Shown one piece after another: positions 7,590 through 15,608 of a stretch of DNA of 33,117 nt. The notes under the pieces were generated by a model, which searched no databases, was not told where the DNA came from, and saw only the letters and a program-made list of their open reading frames with translations. This DNA is from JBCCFW01 sp039029535 (lineage in GTDB: Bacteria; Acidobacteriota; JBCCFW01), in assembly GCA_039029535.1 (NCBI GenBank), contig JBCCFW010000079.1, positions 1-33,117 of the forward strand, written 5' to 3'. Every line of letters starts with the position of its first letter. Within the stretch, counting starts at the first letter, position 1. The translations under genes and the position numbers were made by a program.

Positions 7590-7846
7590 AACCCGGACCG
7601 TTCGCGGGTCTCCGTCGCGAGTGGCCGGAGACGCTAGCCGAGAGGGGTCGCTCGGGCCTTGGCCCGCTAGGTGGCCCGAAGGGACACCGCCCACGTAGCC
7701 GCGAGGACCGCGGCTCGATCCGGTCGGAACCGAGGAATGAGAGCCGGAGGCGCACTTGAACCGTGCGTTGAGGATGCGAGGGGCGAGTACGCCCTTCGCA
7801 GGCAGCGGATGCGGTCACGCAGCAGGAGACTCGTGAAGGGTCCGGG

Positions 7847-7848
<2 letters not shown>
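7590..7848. other. Structured 259-nt region between convergent genes, candidate RNA element
   Basis: AACCCGGACC (7590-7599) is the exact complement of GGTCCGGGTT (7839-7848), closing the whole gap. Inside are further stems: 7608-7614/7626-7632 (7 bp), 7652-7658/7673-7679 with an alternative 7653-7658/7661-7666, 7697-7703/7709-7715 (7 bp), 7751-7755/7763-7767, and 7775-7785/7790-7800 (11 bp with one GU, AGTA loop). No frame looks coding and no T-run follows. It lacks the RNase P, tmRNA and SRP signatures. Because the closing arm overlaps the RNase III stop codon, it could be a 3' UTR structure of that mRNA or a separate RNA; the strand cannot be decided. Confidence 0.45.
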
Positions 7849-8626
<778 letters not shown>

Positions 8627-8652
8627 GCTCTGCGGTCACCGCGAGCGACAAG

Positions 8653-8681
8653 TTGACATGATGACGGCAGTCGCTTCGGAA
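8653..8681 (+). promoter_or_regulatory. Possible promoter of the kinase-TusA-orphan operon
   Basis: A perfect TTGACA (8653-8658) lies 53 bases upstream of the kinase start in the only gap between it and the divergent RNase III gene. The -10 region 17 bp downstream (TCGGAA) is poor, so only the -35 element is convincing. Confidence 0.3.
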
Positions 8682-8710
8682 TTCTCGAACGGCTCGGAGT
8701 CGCGCCCGTC

Positions 8711-9268
8711 GTGAGCAGCCCCCGCATCATCGGCCTGACCGGTCCCAACGCCGCCGGCAAGGGGGCCGTCGGCGAGTACCTGTCCCGCCGTCACGACCTC
8801 CCCCTCCACTCGCTCTCCGACGTCATCCGTCGCGAGGCCGCCGCCCGCGGTCAGGAGCCCGGCCGGGAGGTCATGATCGCGCTCGGCAACGAGCTCCGCG
8901 CAGCGGGCGGCCCGGGCGCCCTCGCCCAGGGCTTGCTCCCCCACCTCGTTCCACCTGCCGTGGTCGACTCGATCCGCACGCCGGCCGAGGTCGAGGTTCT
9001 CCGTGCTCAGGCCGGCTTCGAGCTTTGGCTGGTGACCGCCCCGGTGGAGCTGCGCTTCGAGCGCAGCCGCGCACGCGACCGCGTCGGTGACGCGACCGAC
9101 CTCGAGACCTTCCGCCGACTCGAAGAAGCCGAGGACGGCACCGACGCCCACCGTCAGCAGCTCAGCGCCACCGCGGCGCTCGCCGATCGCACGCTGACCA
9201 ACGATGGCGACCTGGCCCGGCTCGAGGCCCAGGTCGAGGACCTGCTCACGCTGCCCCCGGTGCGGTGA
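8711..9268 (+). CDS. P-loop kinase, dephospho-CoA-kinase-like
   Basis: 185 residues from GTG 8711. The N terminus is a clear P-loop, GLTGPNAAGKG (residues 8-18), followed by a nucleoside-kinase-like order: LSDVIRREAAARG, then DSIRTPAEVEVLR, then ELWLVTAPVELRFERSRARDR with an arginine-rich lid. This layout fits the UPF0200/dephospho-CoA kinase-like branch of P-loop kinases; the substrate cannot be named from sequence. DSIR is the usual position of the Walker B-type strand in this group. The stop codon overlaps the next start (GTGA), implying translational coupling to the TusA-like protein. Confidence 0.8.
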   Translation: MSSPRIIGLTGPNAAGKGAVGEYLSRRHDLPLHSLSDVIRREAAARGQEPGREVMIALGNELRAAGGPGALAQGLLPHLVPPAVVDSIRTPAEVEVLRAQAGFELWLVTAPVELRFERSRARDRVGDATDLETFRRLEEAEDGTDAHRQQLSATAALADRTLTNDGDLARLEAQVEDLLTLPPVR

Positions 9269-9531
9269 GCGAGCCGACGCTGACCGTCGACGCGACGGGC
9301 CTGCTCTGCCCCCTGCCGGTCCTGGAAGTGGAGCGTGCGCTCGCTCGAGTGAACACCGGTGACGTGGTGCTACTGCTGGCGACCGACGAGGGGATCCGTC
9401 GCGACCTCCCCGCCTGGTGCGAGGGTGTCGGTCACGAGCTGCTCGAGCTCACCGAGCATCCCGACGCTCCGGCTCGGTTTCGTGGCTTGGTCCGCCGCTG
9501 CGAACCGACCGAAGCCACGTCGGGGGCTTGA
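9265..9531 (+). CDS. TusA/SirA-family sulfur-carrier-like protein
   Basis: 88 residues, GTG start inside the preceding stop (GTGA). The family signature is present: LDVRGLxCPxP appears here as VDATGLLCPLPVLE (residues 8-21), with cysteine 15 as the persulfide-carrying residue of TusA. The following VLLLATDEGIRRDLPAWCEGVGHELLEL matches the rest of the fold. TusA proteins relay sulfur for tRNA thiolation or other sulfur metabolism. No partner sulfurtransferase is nearby, so the recipient is unknown; coupling to a P-loop kinase is unusual. Confidence 0.9.
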   Translation: MSEPTLTVDATGLLCPLPVLEVERALARVNTGDVVLLLATDEGIRRDLPAWCEGVGHELLELTEHPDAPARFRGLVRRCEPTEATSGA

Positions 9532-9596
9532 GCCGACGCCGCTCCGGCCGATGCCCAAGGTGACCGACTCGCTCTCCGCATCGGTCCGGAGACGAC

Positions 9597-10328
9597 GTGA
9601 CCACTGCCCTCGATTCTCCTGCGGTCACAGAGACCCTCGACGCGCTGGCGACCTCCCTGCTGGCACCGGGCACCCCGGCGCTCGGTGCGCTGGAGGTCCG
9701 AGTCCTCCATCAGCTCGGCCTGGCCCTCGACCGCGAGCAAGCGCTGGGTGACGAGGTCGGTCGTCAACTCGGTGCCACGACCTGCGAGGCGGTCGAGACG
9801 GCTCGCCTCGCGCACCCGTTGATCGGTCTCGACGCGGGCTTCACTCGACGCAGCACGACCCGACGTCAACGCGAGCTCAAGGCGCTGATCTTCTCCTGTC
9901 ACCGCAGGGAGGCCGCCACTCTCGAGGCGCTCACCCGTGAGGCTCCCGAGCAGGCCTTCCCCCTGGCTGCGCTCGTCGGACACGACCTCGGCCGACGCAC
10001 GGGCATCGCCTTGCGCGAGCACGCTGGCGACGGTGGACCGCAGGGTGTTCACGAAGCGCTTGCCGTGCTCTGTCTCGAAGGCCTCCCGGGTCAGCGCTCG
10101 ATCACCTTGCTCGAAGACGGCCCGCGGGCCGCGTGCTGGGTGGGCTCACCGTCGCTTCGAGAAGAAGCCGAACGTCAGGTCGGGCTCGACCCCACCCGCG
10201 CGCGTCGCATCCACTCGAGCTGGTGCGCCGGCCTGGTCAAGGGCCTCGACCCTCGCGTCGACTATCGCGAGAGTGAGTGCGCGGACGGTTCGGGTCGTCG
10301 ACACGAGCTCCGGTTGCTCACCGGCTGA
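9597..10328 (+). CDS. Hypothetical protein, third gene of the TusA operon
   Basis: 243 residues from GTG 9597, 65 bases after the TusA-like gene in the same direction. Codon third positions are GC-rich as in neighbouring genes, which supports it being real. It is a soluble alpha-rich protein without signal peptide. The end (WCAGLVKGLDPRVDYRESE, then CADGSGRRHELRL) has the shape of the closing strands of small-molecule-binding domains such as 4-vinyl-reductase or ATC-hydrolase-like families, but the resemblance is weak and I assign no function. A convergent monophosphatase gene ends 18 bases downstream. Confidence 0.65.
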   Translation: MTTALDSPAVTETLDALATSLLAPGTPALGALEVRVLHQLGLALDREQALGDEVGRQLGATTCEAVETARLAHPLIGLDAGFTRRSTTRRQRELKALIFSCHRREAATLEALTREAPEQAFPLAALVGHDLGRRTGIALREHAGDGGPQGVHEALAVLCLEGLPGQRSITLLEDGPRAACWVGSPSLREEAERQVGLDPTRARRIHSSWCAGLVKGLDPRVDYRESECADGSGRRHELRLLTG

Positions 10329-10346
10329 CGTCGTCCGCCGAGCGAC

Positions 10347-11138
10347 CTAACTCTCGCGCGCCGTCTTCAGTCGCTCGAGCAGCGCCGCGTGCTGGAGTCC
10401 GTTGGTCGCGAGGATGTCGCCACTGTCGAGATGTCCCTGAGCGCCGTCGAGATCGCTCACCGTGCCGCCGGCCTCCTCGACGATGAGGCTGCCCGCCGAG
10501 ATGTCCCAGCGCGACAAGCCGTGCTCCCAGAAGCTCTCCATCCGACCGGCCGCGACGTGACACAGGTCGAGCGCCGCCGACCCCATCCGCCGGATGCCGC
10601 AGGAGCCCATGGCCATCGCCTCCAGCTCACGCAAGTACTCGGGCATGCCCGTGAGCTCACGGAACGGGATGCCGGTGGCGTGCAGGCCCTCGGCAAACTC
10701 GGTCGCCGTGCTGACCCGCAGGACCTGACCGTCGCGATGCGCTCCCTGGCCCCGCGCCGCCGAGTAGAGCTCGTCGTGCGCGACGTCGTACACGGCCGCC
10801 ACGACGGGACGTCCCTCGTGCTCGAGACCGACCGAGACGGCGAAGGCGGGCAGGTCGCGGATGAAGTTCGTCGTCCCGTCGAGAGGATCGATGACCCAGC
10901 AATGACCGCTCTCGGCACCTTCCTTCGCCCCACTCTCCTCGGCGAGGACGGCGTGGTCGGGGAAGGCGGTGGTGAGCACCTCCAGCACGGCCTTCTCGGC
11001 GGCCACGTCGACCTCGGTCACGAAGTCGGCCGGCGCCTTGTTCTTGATCGAGAAGCTGCGCTCGCTGCGCGCCGCTGCGATCACGGCGCCACCGGCACGG
11101 GCGGCGTCCTGCGCCACGGCGAGAGGATCGGTGCTCAT
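10347..11138 (-). CDS. suhB: Inositol-1-monophosphatase family protein
   Basis: 263 residues, ATG start with CAGGAG 9 bases upstream. Metal-site motifs are complete: AEES at 66-69, WVIDPLDGTTNF at 81-92 (family motif DPxDGTxxF), and WDISAG at 211-216. The family dephosphorylates inositol phosphates and related sugars or 3'-phosphoadenosine phosphates with Mg2+; SuhB of E. coli also joins rRNA antitermination complexes. Substrate cannot be told here. It begins 58 bases after the secreted protein of the riboswitch operon and may be cotranscribed with it, though no functional link is evident. Confidence 0.93.
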   Translation of the reverse strand: MSTDPLAVAQDAARAGGAVIAAARSERSFSIKNKAPADFVTEVDVAAEKAVLEVLTTAFPDHAVLAEESGAKEGAESGHCWVIDPLDGTTNFIRDLPAFAVSVGLEHEGRPVVAAVYDVAHDELYSAARGQGAHRDGQVLRVSTATEFAEGLHATGIPFRELTGMPEYLRELEAMAMGSCGIRRMGSAALDLCHVAAGRMESFWEHGLSRWDISAGSLIVEEAGGTVSDLDGAQGHLDSGDILATNGLQHAALLERLKTARES

Positions 11139-11196
11139 CGTCGACGACTCCTGACCTGGGATCGGCCGGGACGGCCGAGGGCTCGGAGCGATGCTC

Positions 11197-12705
11197 TCAC
11201 GGAGTCGACCAGCTCAGCTCCACCAGGTCACCGAGACGTCGCAGGCGCAGGTCGCGCGCCGGCGTCACCCGGAAGAAGGTGAGCGGCTCACCGATCGACA
11301 CGACGAAGCGTCCGTCCTCCCCGACGCCCAGCGCGTGCAGGGCATGCGCTTCCCCACCGCCCGACACGATCACCTGCGGCCTCGCGCCGCTGCTCACCAC
11401 CGAGCCCTGCGCCTTGAAGCCACCGAAGGAGACCAGCCACGCCGCGCAGGGCTGCTCGCAGGCGAGGCGATGCAAGGCGCCGTCGCCGCTCGGCGGCGTC
11501 GCGAGATCGACGACGGTCCAGCTCAGCTCGGACGTCGGCCCGGCCAGGAAGCCGGTCAGCGGCGCGCCGTCGAGGCTCACGCCATCGGCCGTGCCTCCTT
11601 CACTGACGACCACCAGGTGCTGACGCTCGCCGTAGCCGTCGGGCACGAAGAAACGATCACCGTCGCCCCACTGCTGTCGCGGCACCAGCGACCAGGCCGC
11701 CGGATCACCCCGGCCTCGTCGCGCCCGGCTGCTGGTGAGATGCCAGGCCGTCACCGGTCCGTCCGCGTCGATTCGCAGCGTGCGGTCGGCTCCGTCACCG
11801 GCCGTGTCGATCTCGAGGACCTCGCCTGCTGCGAGCGCATGCTGCTCGTCGCCACCGGCATCGTCGCGGACACGGACGAGCACCGCCTCGCTGGCGACGA
11901 CCTGCACGAGGTCGCCCCGTCCCTCGAGACCGGGCGCGCGTGGCAACGCGGGCACGAGATGCGTCGTGCCGCCGACGAGACGATCGACCGGCGGGGTCAG
12001 GTCGAGGAGGTAATCACCCGACAGGCCCGGCGTCTCCACCGGCACCTCGGCCACCACGTTGCCCGAGAGCACCAGCACCGGATGCTCCGAGACGAGCTCG
12101 ACGCCGGAGAGCTCCGCACCGACGAGCTCGCACGTGAGCGTGAGCGCCGTGCCTACCGGGAGGGTCCAGGCCCCGAGGCTCGTGCAGTCGCCTGCTCGCG
12201 TCAGCTCCAGCTCGACCGGCTCGTCGGCACCGAGGATCGTGACGAAGCTCGTCGACAGCCCGAACTGCGACGACACCGGGAAGGACTGCAGCACGTGGTG
12301 TCGTCCCCAGGTCGATGGCGGCGGCACGCTCACGGCATCGTGAGCGGTGAAGAGCAGGGTGTCCGGGACGCCTGCCGTTCCCGGTGACTGGAGCCAGGCA
12401 CGCACGCTACCCGCCCCCCCGATCAGCTCGACGTCGAGGATGCAGTCATCGAGCCCATCAACACAACGCTGACTCGACGGGAGCGGGATCCGCGTCGCGA
12501 GGTCGCCGCTCACCTCGCCTTCCCACAGCAGGTCGCGACCGCTGACACTCACGGTGGCCGCGCCATCGTCCTCGTCGAGGAACAGCACGAGCTCGGCGTC
12601 GCCGTAGTGGCTCGGTGGCCAGGCGACGTGCAGGCGCTCGGCCACCGCGACGTGGGCCATGGCGAGGAGCGTCACGAGCAGCAGGCCCGACCGCAGCGAG
12701 ATCAC
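11197..12705 (-). CDS. Secreted IgGFc-binding-like beta protein coupled to the TonB receptor
   Basis: 502 residues, GTG start inside the receptor's stop (GTGA), so translation is coupled. A signal peptide covers residues 1-22 (LLLVTLLAMAHVAVA, cut after AVA); there is no lipobox cysteine, so the mature protein is periplasmic or released. The rest is beta-rich with few lysines. Pieces such as RFFVPDGYGERQHLVVVSEGG, GVSLDGAPL, HRLACEQPCAAWLVSFG and repeated LVLSGN/TAWHLTSS strands match the pattern of IgGFc-binding-protein N-terminal repeats, which are found in many secreted bacterial proteins without known ligand. Its place directly behind a riboswitch-controlled receptor suggests an accessory role in cobalamin capture; that is inference. 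Confidence 0.8.
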   Translation of the reverse strand: MISLRSGLLLVTLLAMAHVAVAERLHVAWPPSHYGDAELVLFLDEDDGAATVSVSGRDLLWEGEVSGDLATRIPLPSSQRCVDGLDDCILDVELIGGAGSVRAWLQSPGTAGVPDTLLFTAHDAVSVPPPSTWGRHHVLQSFPVSSQFGLSTSFVTILGADEPVELELTRAGDCTSLGAWTLPVGTALTLTCELVGAELSGVELVSEHPVLVLSGNVVAEVPVETPGLSGDYLLDLTPPVDRLVGGTTHLVPALPRAPGLEGRGDLVQVVASEAVLVRVRDDAGGDEQHALAAGEVLEIDTAGDGADRTLRIDADGPVTAWHLTSSRARRGRGDPAAWSLVPRQQWGDGDRFFVPDGYGERQHLVVVSEGGTADGVSLDGAPLTGFLAGPTSELSWTVVDLATPPSGDGALHRLACEQPCAAWLVSFGGFKAQGSVVSSGARPQVIVSGGGEAHALHALGVGEDGRFVVSIGEPLTFFRVTPARDLRLRRLGDLVELSWSTP

Positions 12706-14837
12706 GGGCTCCTCCAGTCCACGCGGAGGGCCACGCGTCGCGATGCTCCCGGGACGAGGAAGACATCACCCGCCGTCTCCACTCCCCAGGTGACCAGGTC
12801 TCGATCGAGCAGGTTTTCGACCTCGAGCCCGAGCCGGAGCCGACCGCCACGTCGCAACGAGACGTCGCGCTCCACCAGCAGGTCGACGCGCTCGAGGGTC
12901 GGCAGCTCGTCCCGCGAGTTGTCGAAGTCGCTCGCGACCGGACGTCGTCCCTGTCGGCTCCAGTCGAGACGAACGCTCAGGTCGTGGAAGGGGCCCAGCT
13001 CGAGACCGATCCGCAGAGCATCCGACGGCACCAGCGGCACCGAGGCCCCCGACGGCACGTCGCCCAGGTAAGAGCTCCAGTCGCTGCTGTAGCGGGCCTG
13101 CTGACGGATCCAACCGAGGTCGAGCCGCGCATGGCTACCGAGGCGGAGCTCTCCGCCGAGCTGGACACCGCGTCGTCGCGTGTCGGCAGCGTTCACGTTG
13201 CGTCCCGCCAGGCCTTCGGCCGGGTCGAAGACGATCTCGTCACGCACTCTCAGGTCAAAGAGCTCGGCGGTGAGCGTTCCCCTGTCCTCCCAGGACCAGC
13301 GCGTCCCCAGCGACAGGCCCCGACCTCGCACGGGACGCAGGTCGGGGTTGCTCCCGAAGCCGGGGAAGGCGAAGAGCTCGTTCGTGCTCGGCGGCAAGAA
13401 CGACTCGCCCCAACTCAGCTCGACGGTGCCGCGATGCCGTGGTCCGTCGAAGCTCCGGACGACCCCGACACCGAGCAGGCTGCGCGAGAAGCTCCGTGCG
13501 TCGTCGACCTCGCCGGTCCCGACCTCCAACCCGCTGCGCCCGAGCTCACTCTTCTCACGTCGCAACGCCGCCTGCCAGCGCCAGCCGGCTCCAAGCTCCT
13601 GCGCCAGCGAGATCCAGGCCCCCGTGCGTTCGTGACGAACGCGCAGGTCGGACGAGAGGACCTCGTCGTCCCAGTGCCGGTCGACGATGGCCGTGGTCGC
13701 CCAGGCTCGAGGTTGCAGGCGATGACGCTGGACCTCGAACCCACCGCTCAGCTCGAAGCGCTCGGCGCGACCCAGTCGACGGGATCCCTCGACGACGAGA
13801 CCGTGCTGACGGCTGCTCTCGGTGGTGAGGTAGCCGAAGCCACCGCTGGTCGTCAGCGTCCGACCGCGCAGCCGGCGACGCGCGAGCTGGGCGGAGAGCT
13901 CGCCTCGATCCCACGTCCATCGCGCACGGACACGCTGGAGATCGTGACGACGTTCTTGAAAGTCGATCTTGGTCTCGGCGAGTTGGTGACGATCGCGATG
14001 GAGGTCGGCCGTCGAGAGCGAGCCGAGATGAGGCCAGTCGCCCACGAAGCGGGACCAGCTCGCCTGCAGCTCGAGCTGCTCACCGTGATGGGCCAGGCCG
14101 ATCGTCGCGTCGCGCTCGGAGGCGTCCTCCGGGCCACGCACCACGGGCAGGCGTTCGGCACCGGCGCTCACCCGAACACCGAGCCGCCCGAAGCGCTCCG
14201 ACCAAGCGAAGCGTCCGGCACGTCCGCCGTCGTCGCTCAGCCTCAGGCCCAGGCGCCAGCCCGGGTCGTCCCCAGGCGTCGGCGTGCGCACTCGCACGAC
14301 CCCGGCGAGGCTCCCGCCCCCCAGCAAGGCACCGAGGGGGCCCGAGTGGATGGTGACGCTCTCGATCCCGTCGAGCCGGAGCAGCTCGAAGGGCGGCGCC
14401 CCCAGCTCGACGCCGTCGAGCCGCACGCCGTCGACGAGCAGGGCCGTGGCGCCGGACTCGCCGGAGAAGCCCCGGAGCCCGAGCCGAAGCTGACGCCCGT
14501 TGCCGGTCAGGTCCTGGGCGGCCACGCCCGGGCGCCGCGCCAAGAGCTCGGGCAGCGAGCGCCCCACGCCGGCGGCGACCAGCTCGGCGTCGATCGTCTC
14601 GACCGACACCGACGCGGCCGGCGCTTCTTCGAGCCGCCGGCCCAGGACCAAGACGTCCTCGGTGAGGCCCGGAGGGCTCGGTTCGGTCGCAGCTGCGGCC
14701 GGTGCCGCTGCGTGCTCGGGGTCGGGGTCGGCGAGGGCGACCGAGCTCAGGGCGAGGAGGACGAGGCCGCGGACAGCGAGGAGCGACCGACCGCGCGCGG
14801 TCGTCGTCCCTGCCGTCGTCGTGCCCCTGGTCGCCAT
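12702..14837 (-). CDS. btuB: TonB-dependent outer-membrane receptor, probably cobalamin (BtuB-like)
   Basis: 711 residues from ATG 14837. Signal peptide at about 17-36 (LLAVRGLVLLALSSVALA). A TonB-box-like segment (EDVLVLGR) and the plug domain follow: SLPELLARRPGV, LRLGLRGFSGE, LLVDGVRLDG, IESVTIHSGPLGALLGGGSLAGVVRVRT. The remainder is a beta-barrel with the usual EVENLLDRDLVTWG-type closing region. TonB-dependent receptors import scarce ligands across the outer membrane using energy from TonB-ExbBD. A cobalamin riboswitch sits directly upstream, which is the main reason for the B12 assignment; the protein sequence alone does not fix the ligand. No BtuCDF genes are in the window. Confidence 0.9.
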   Translation of the reverse strand: MATRGTTTAGTTTARGRSLLAVRGLVLLALSSVALADPDPEHAAAPAAAATEPSPPGLTEDVLVLGRRLEEAPAASVSVETIDAELVAAGVGRSLPELLARRPGVAAQDLTGNGRQLRLGLRGFSGESGATALLVDGVRLDGVELGAPPFELLRLDGIESVTIHSGPLGALLGGGSLAGVVRVRTPTPGDDPGWRLGLRLSDDGGRAGRFAWSERFGRLGVRVSAGAERLPVVRGPEDASERDATIGLAHHGEQLELQASWSRFVGDWPHLGSLSTADLHRDRHQLAETKIDFQERRHDLQRVRARWTWDRGELSAQLARRRLRGRTLTTSGGFGYLTTESSRQHGLVVEGSRRLGRAERFELSGGFEVQRHRLQPRAWATTAIVDRHWDDEVLSSDLRVRHERTGAWISLAQELGAGWRWQAALRREKSELGRSGLEVGTGEVDDARSFSRSLLGVGVVRSFDGPRHRGTVELSWGESFLPPSTNELFAFPGFGSNPDLRPVRGRGLSLGTRWSWEDRGTLTAELFDLRVRDEIVFDPAEGLAGRNVNAADTRRRGVQLGGELRLGSHARLDLGWIRQQARYSSDWSSYLGDVPSGASVPLVPSDALRIGLELGPFHDLSVRLDWSRQGRRPVASDFDNSRDELPTLERVDLLVERDVSLRRGGRLRLGLEVENLLDRDLVTWGVETAGDVFLVPGASRRVALRVDWRSP

Positions 14838-14876
14838 CGATGCCCCGAGGGGGGGATCGGTCCGACAGCGACGACG

Positions 14877-14910
14877 AGACGCCGCCCTCGTGCCTCGCGA
14901 GGCGGCGTCT
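14877..14910 (-). promoter_or_regulatory. Expression-platform hairpin of the cobalamin riboswitch
   Basis: AGACGCCGCC and GGCGGCGTCT form a 10-bp stem directly after the aptamer's last conserved block. No U-tract follows, so it is probably not an intrinsic terminator. Control by access to the ribosome site before ATG 14837 is more likely. Confidence 0.55.
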
Positions 14911-15050
14911 GACCATCACGGACGGGTTTCCCGGCTTGCAAGCCTCGAGCGACCTGCTCACGGTGGCGGGACCGCCGCGGAGTTGCACCGCGTTCCCCCG
15001 GTCGGACTCGATGAGTCCCCGTGAAGTCGCGGTCGTTCTGGACCGCGACG
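14911..15050 (-). promoter_or_regulatory. Cobalamin (adenosylcobalamin) riboswitch
   Basis: On the minus strand the core reads GGGGGAACGCGGTGCAACTCC (ending at 14979), then GCGGTCCCGCCACCGTGAGC to 14956, then GCCGGGAAACCCGTCCGTGATG to 14914. These correspond block by block to the B12 element consensus GGGAA, GGTGCRAxTCC, CCCGCCACTGTRA and AGyCaGgAgACCTGCC. A GGACTC/GAGTCC hairpin at the 5' side fits the peripheral stem. Such riboswitches shut off B12 uptake genes when cobalamin is abundant. The 5' boundary is approximate. Confidence 0.92.
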
Positions 15051-15171
15051 CATGGTCGGCTGTCTCTCCGACCCGGGCAGACGCTACGTCCCCAGGTCGG
15101 TGGGAGTCAACGTGACGGATCCGCGCGGCTCGCGCGCCTGGGAAGTTCGGCCTCAGGCAAGGAGACCTGGC

Positions 15172-15570
15172 TCAAGCCTTGCGCGTGTCGGCGTCGGCGG
15201 CCGGTCGACGGGCCTGCAGGATCTCGATGTCGAAACCGTTGGGGTCCTTGGTGAAGATGTAGCGCGAGGGGTTGCCCGGCTTGGACTCACGCATCCACCA
15301 GCCCTTCTCCTGCACCTGCGCGATGACGGCGTCGAGGTCGTCGACGAGGAAGGCGAGGTGACCGAAGCGATCGCCGTTCTCGTACTCGCGCCCGTCCTTG
15401 TTGTGCGTGAGCTCGAGGTGGTAGTTGCCGCTCTCGTCGGTGAGGAAGGCCAGCGTCGCCTCGTCACCCAGCTCGTGGCGTCGCACCTCACGCAGGCCGA
15501 GGAACTCGGTGTAGAAGTGGACGGACTCGTCCATGTCGTTCACGCGGATCATCGTGTGGGCCATGCGCAT
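15172..15570 (-). CDS. gloA: Glyoxalase I (lactoylglutathione lyase), VOC family
   Basis: 132 residues. The first ATG (15570) has AGGAG 9 bases upstream; a second ATG follows two codons later. The four metal ligands expected in bacterial GloA are in place: His5, Glu53 (HLELTHN), His71 (FGHLAFLV) and Glu116 (FDIEIL), almost the same positions as in the E. coli enzyme. It isomerises the methylglyoxal-glutathione hemithioacetal to S-lactoylglutathione in the cytosol. The gene lies just downstream of an RNase II-like gene (38-base gap), so the two may share a transcript. Confidence 0.93.
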   Translation of the reverse strand: MRMAHTMIRVNDMDESVHFYTEFLGLREVRRHELGDEATLAFLTDESGNYHLELTHNKDGREYENGDRFGHLAFLVDDLDAVIAQVQEKGWWMRESKPGNPSRYIFTKDPNGFDIEILQARRPAADADTRKA

Positions 15571-15608
15571 GAGGAGGTTCTCCTTGCCGAGAGGGTGAGG
15601 TGATGAGC

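Noticed and set aside
6137..7591. A 484-codon open frame on the minus strand opposite the DUF4388 gene
   Set aside because: The plus-strand protein has recognisable DUF4388 motifs and a promoter; the minus-strand product is composition-driven and would cross the small RNA promoter.
7741..7800. A tRNA-like T-arm (CGCAC, 7-base loop, GTGCG; loop contains GGTTCAA on the minus strand)
   Set aside because: The closing base pair of the T-loop does not fit a tRNA, and no acceptor or anticodon stem can be placed around it.
14877..14910. Intrinsic terminator in the riboswitch leader
   Set aside because: The stem is strong but no U-tract follows.
12615..14912. A 765-codon open frame on the plus strand opposite the receptor and secreted protein genes
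   Set aside because: The receptor frame on the minus strand has a signal peptide, plug motifs and a riboswitch. The opposite frame is low-complexity and explained by GC bias.
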